A stretch of 5,723 nucleotides of DNA from Chloroflexota bacterium. GTDB taxonomy: Bacteria; Chloroflexota; Anaerolineae; B4-G1; SLSP01. Made by a program: the position numbers and the translations under genes. This document shows, one piece after another, positions 5,700 through 5,723 of the stretch (position 1 is its first letter; each line of letters begins with the position of its first letter). A model generated the notes under the pieces. That model saw only the letters and a program-made list of their open reading frames with translations. It did no database searches and was not told the DNA's origin. Where the stretch lies: assembly GCA_012798275.1 (NCBI GenBank), contig JAAZNO010000437.1, positions 1-5,723 on the forward strand, given 5' to 3'.

Positions 5700-5723
5700 C
5701 ACAAGCGTGGGGATAGGTCACGA

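Overview
This is a high-GC chromosomal window (roughly 60% GC by eye). All four genes lie on the minus strand. Two transcription units can be recognised. The Shine-Dalgarno sequences are strong and the promoters are sigma-70-like. The GH3 enzyme is of the thermophile/anaerobe BglB type, and there are intergenic octamer arrays. Together these fit an environmental bacterium, possibly a Chloroflexota (Anaerolineae-like) lineage. That assignment is an inference from style, because no taxonomic marker gene is present.

Right part (5723 down to about 3200): a promoter-bearing upstream region, then a complete 755-residue family 3 beta-glucosidase. The enzyme is cytoplasmic by sequence, with the nucleophile motif SDW and the acid/base loop SEGYDR both intact. 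A strong hairpin follows the stop codon and is the probable transcription end.

Middle (3279 to 2915): a gene-free stretch of about 365 bases. It holds the hairpin, a good promoter (TTGACG-16 bp-TATACT) firing leftwards, and a leader of about 180 nt. Two different arrays of degenerate 8-base tandem repeats and a 10-base palindrome lie within that leader.

Left part (2914 to 1): a tightly packed operon of three genes. It starts with a TerY-like von Willebrand factor A protein with a complete MIDAS. Next is a PP2C-type phosphatase with all core acidic motifs. Last is a leucine-rich-repeat protein that runs off the left edge. The VWA stop codon lies inside the phosphatase Shine-Dalgarno, and the phosphatase stop overlaps the LRR start as ATGA, so the three products are probably made together. 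VWA plus PP2C is the core of the known TerY-P phospho-signalling triads, whose third member is normally a Ser/Thr kinase. Here the adjacent third gene is a putative LRR recognition or scaffold protein, with an N-terminal helical domain of the kind I recall from multi-domain bacterial signalling and conflict proteins. A kinase, if present, would have to lie beyond the left edge. This variant operon is the most interesting item in the window.
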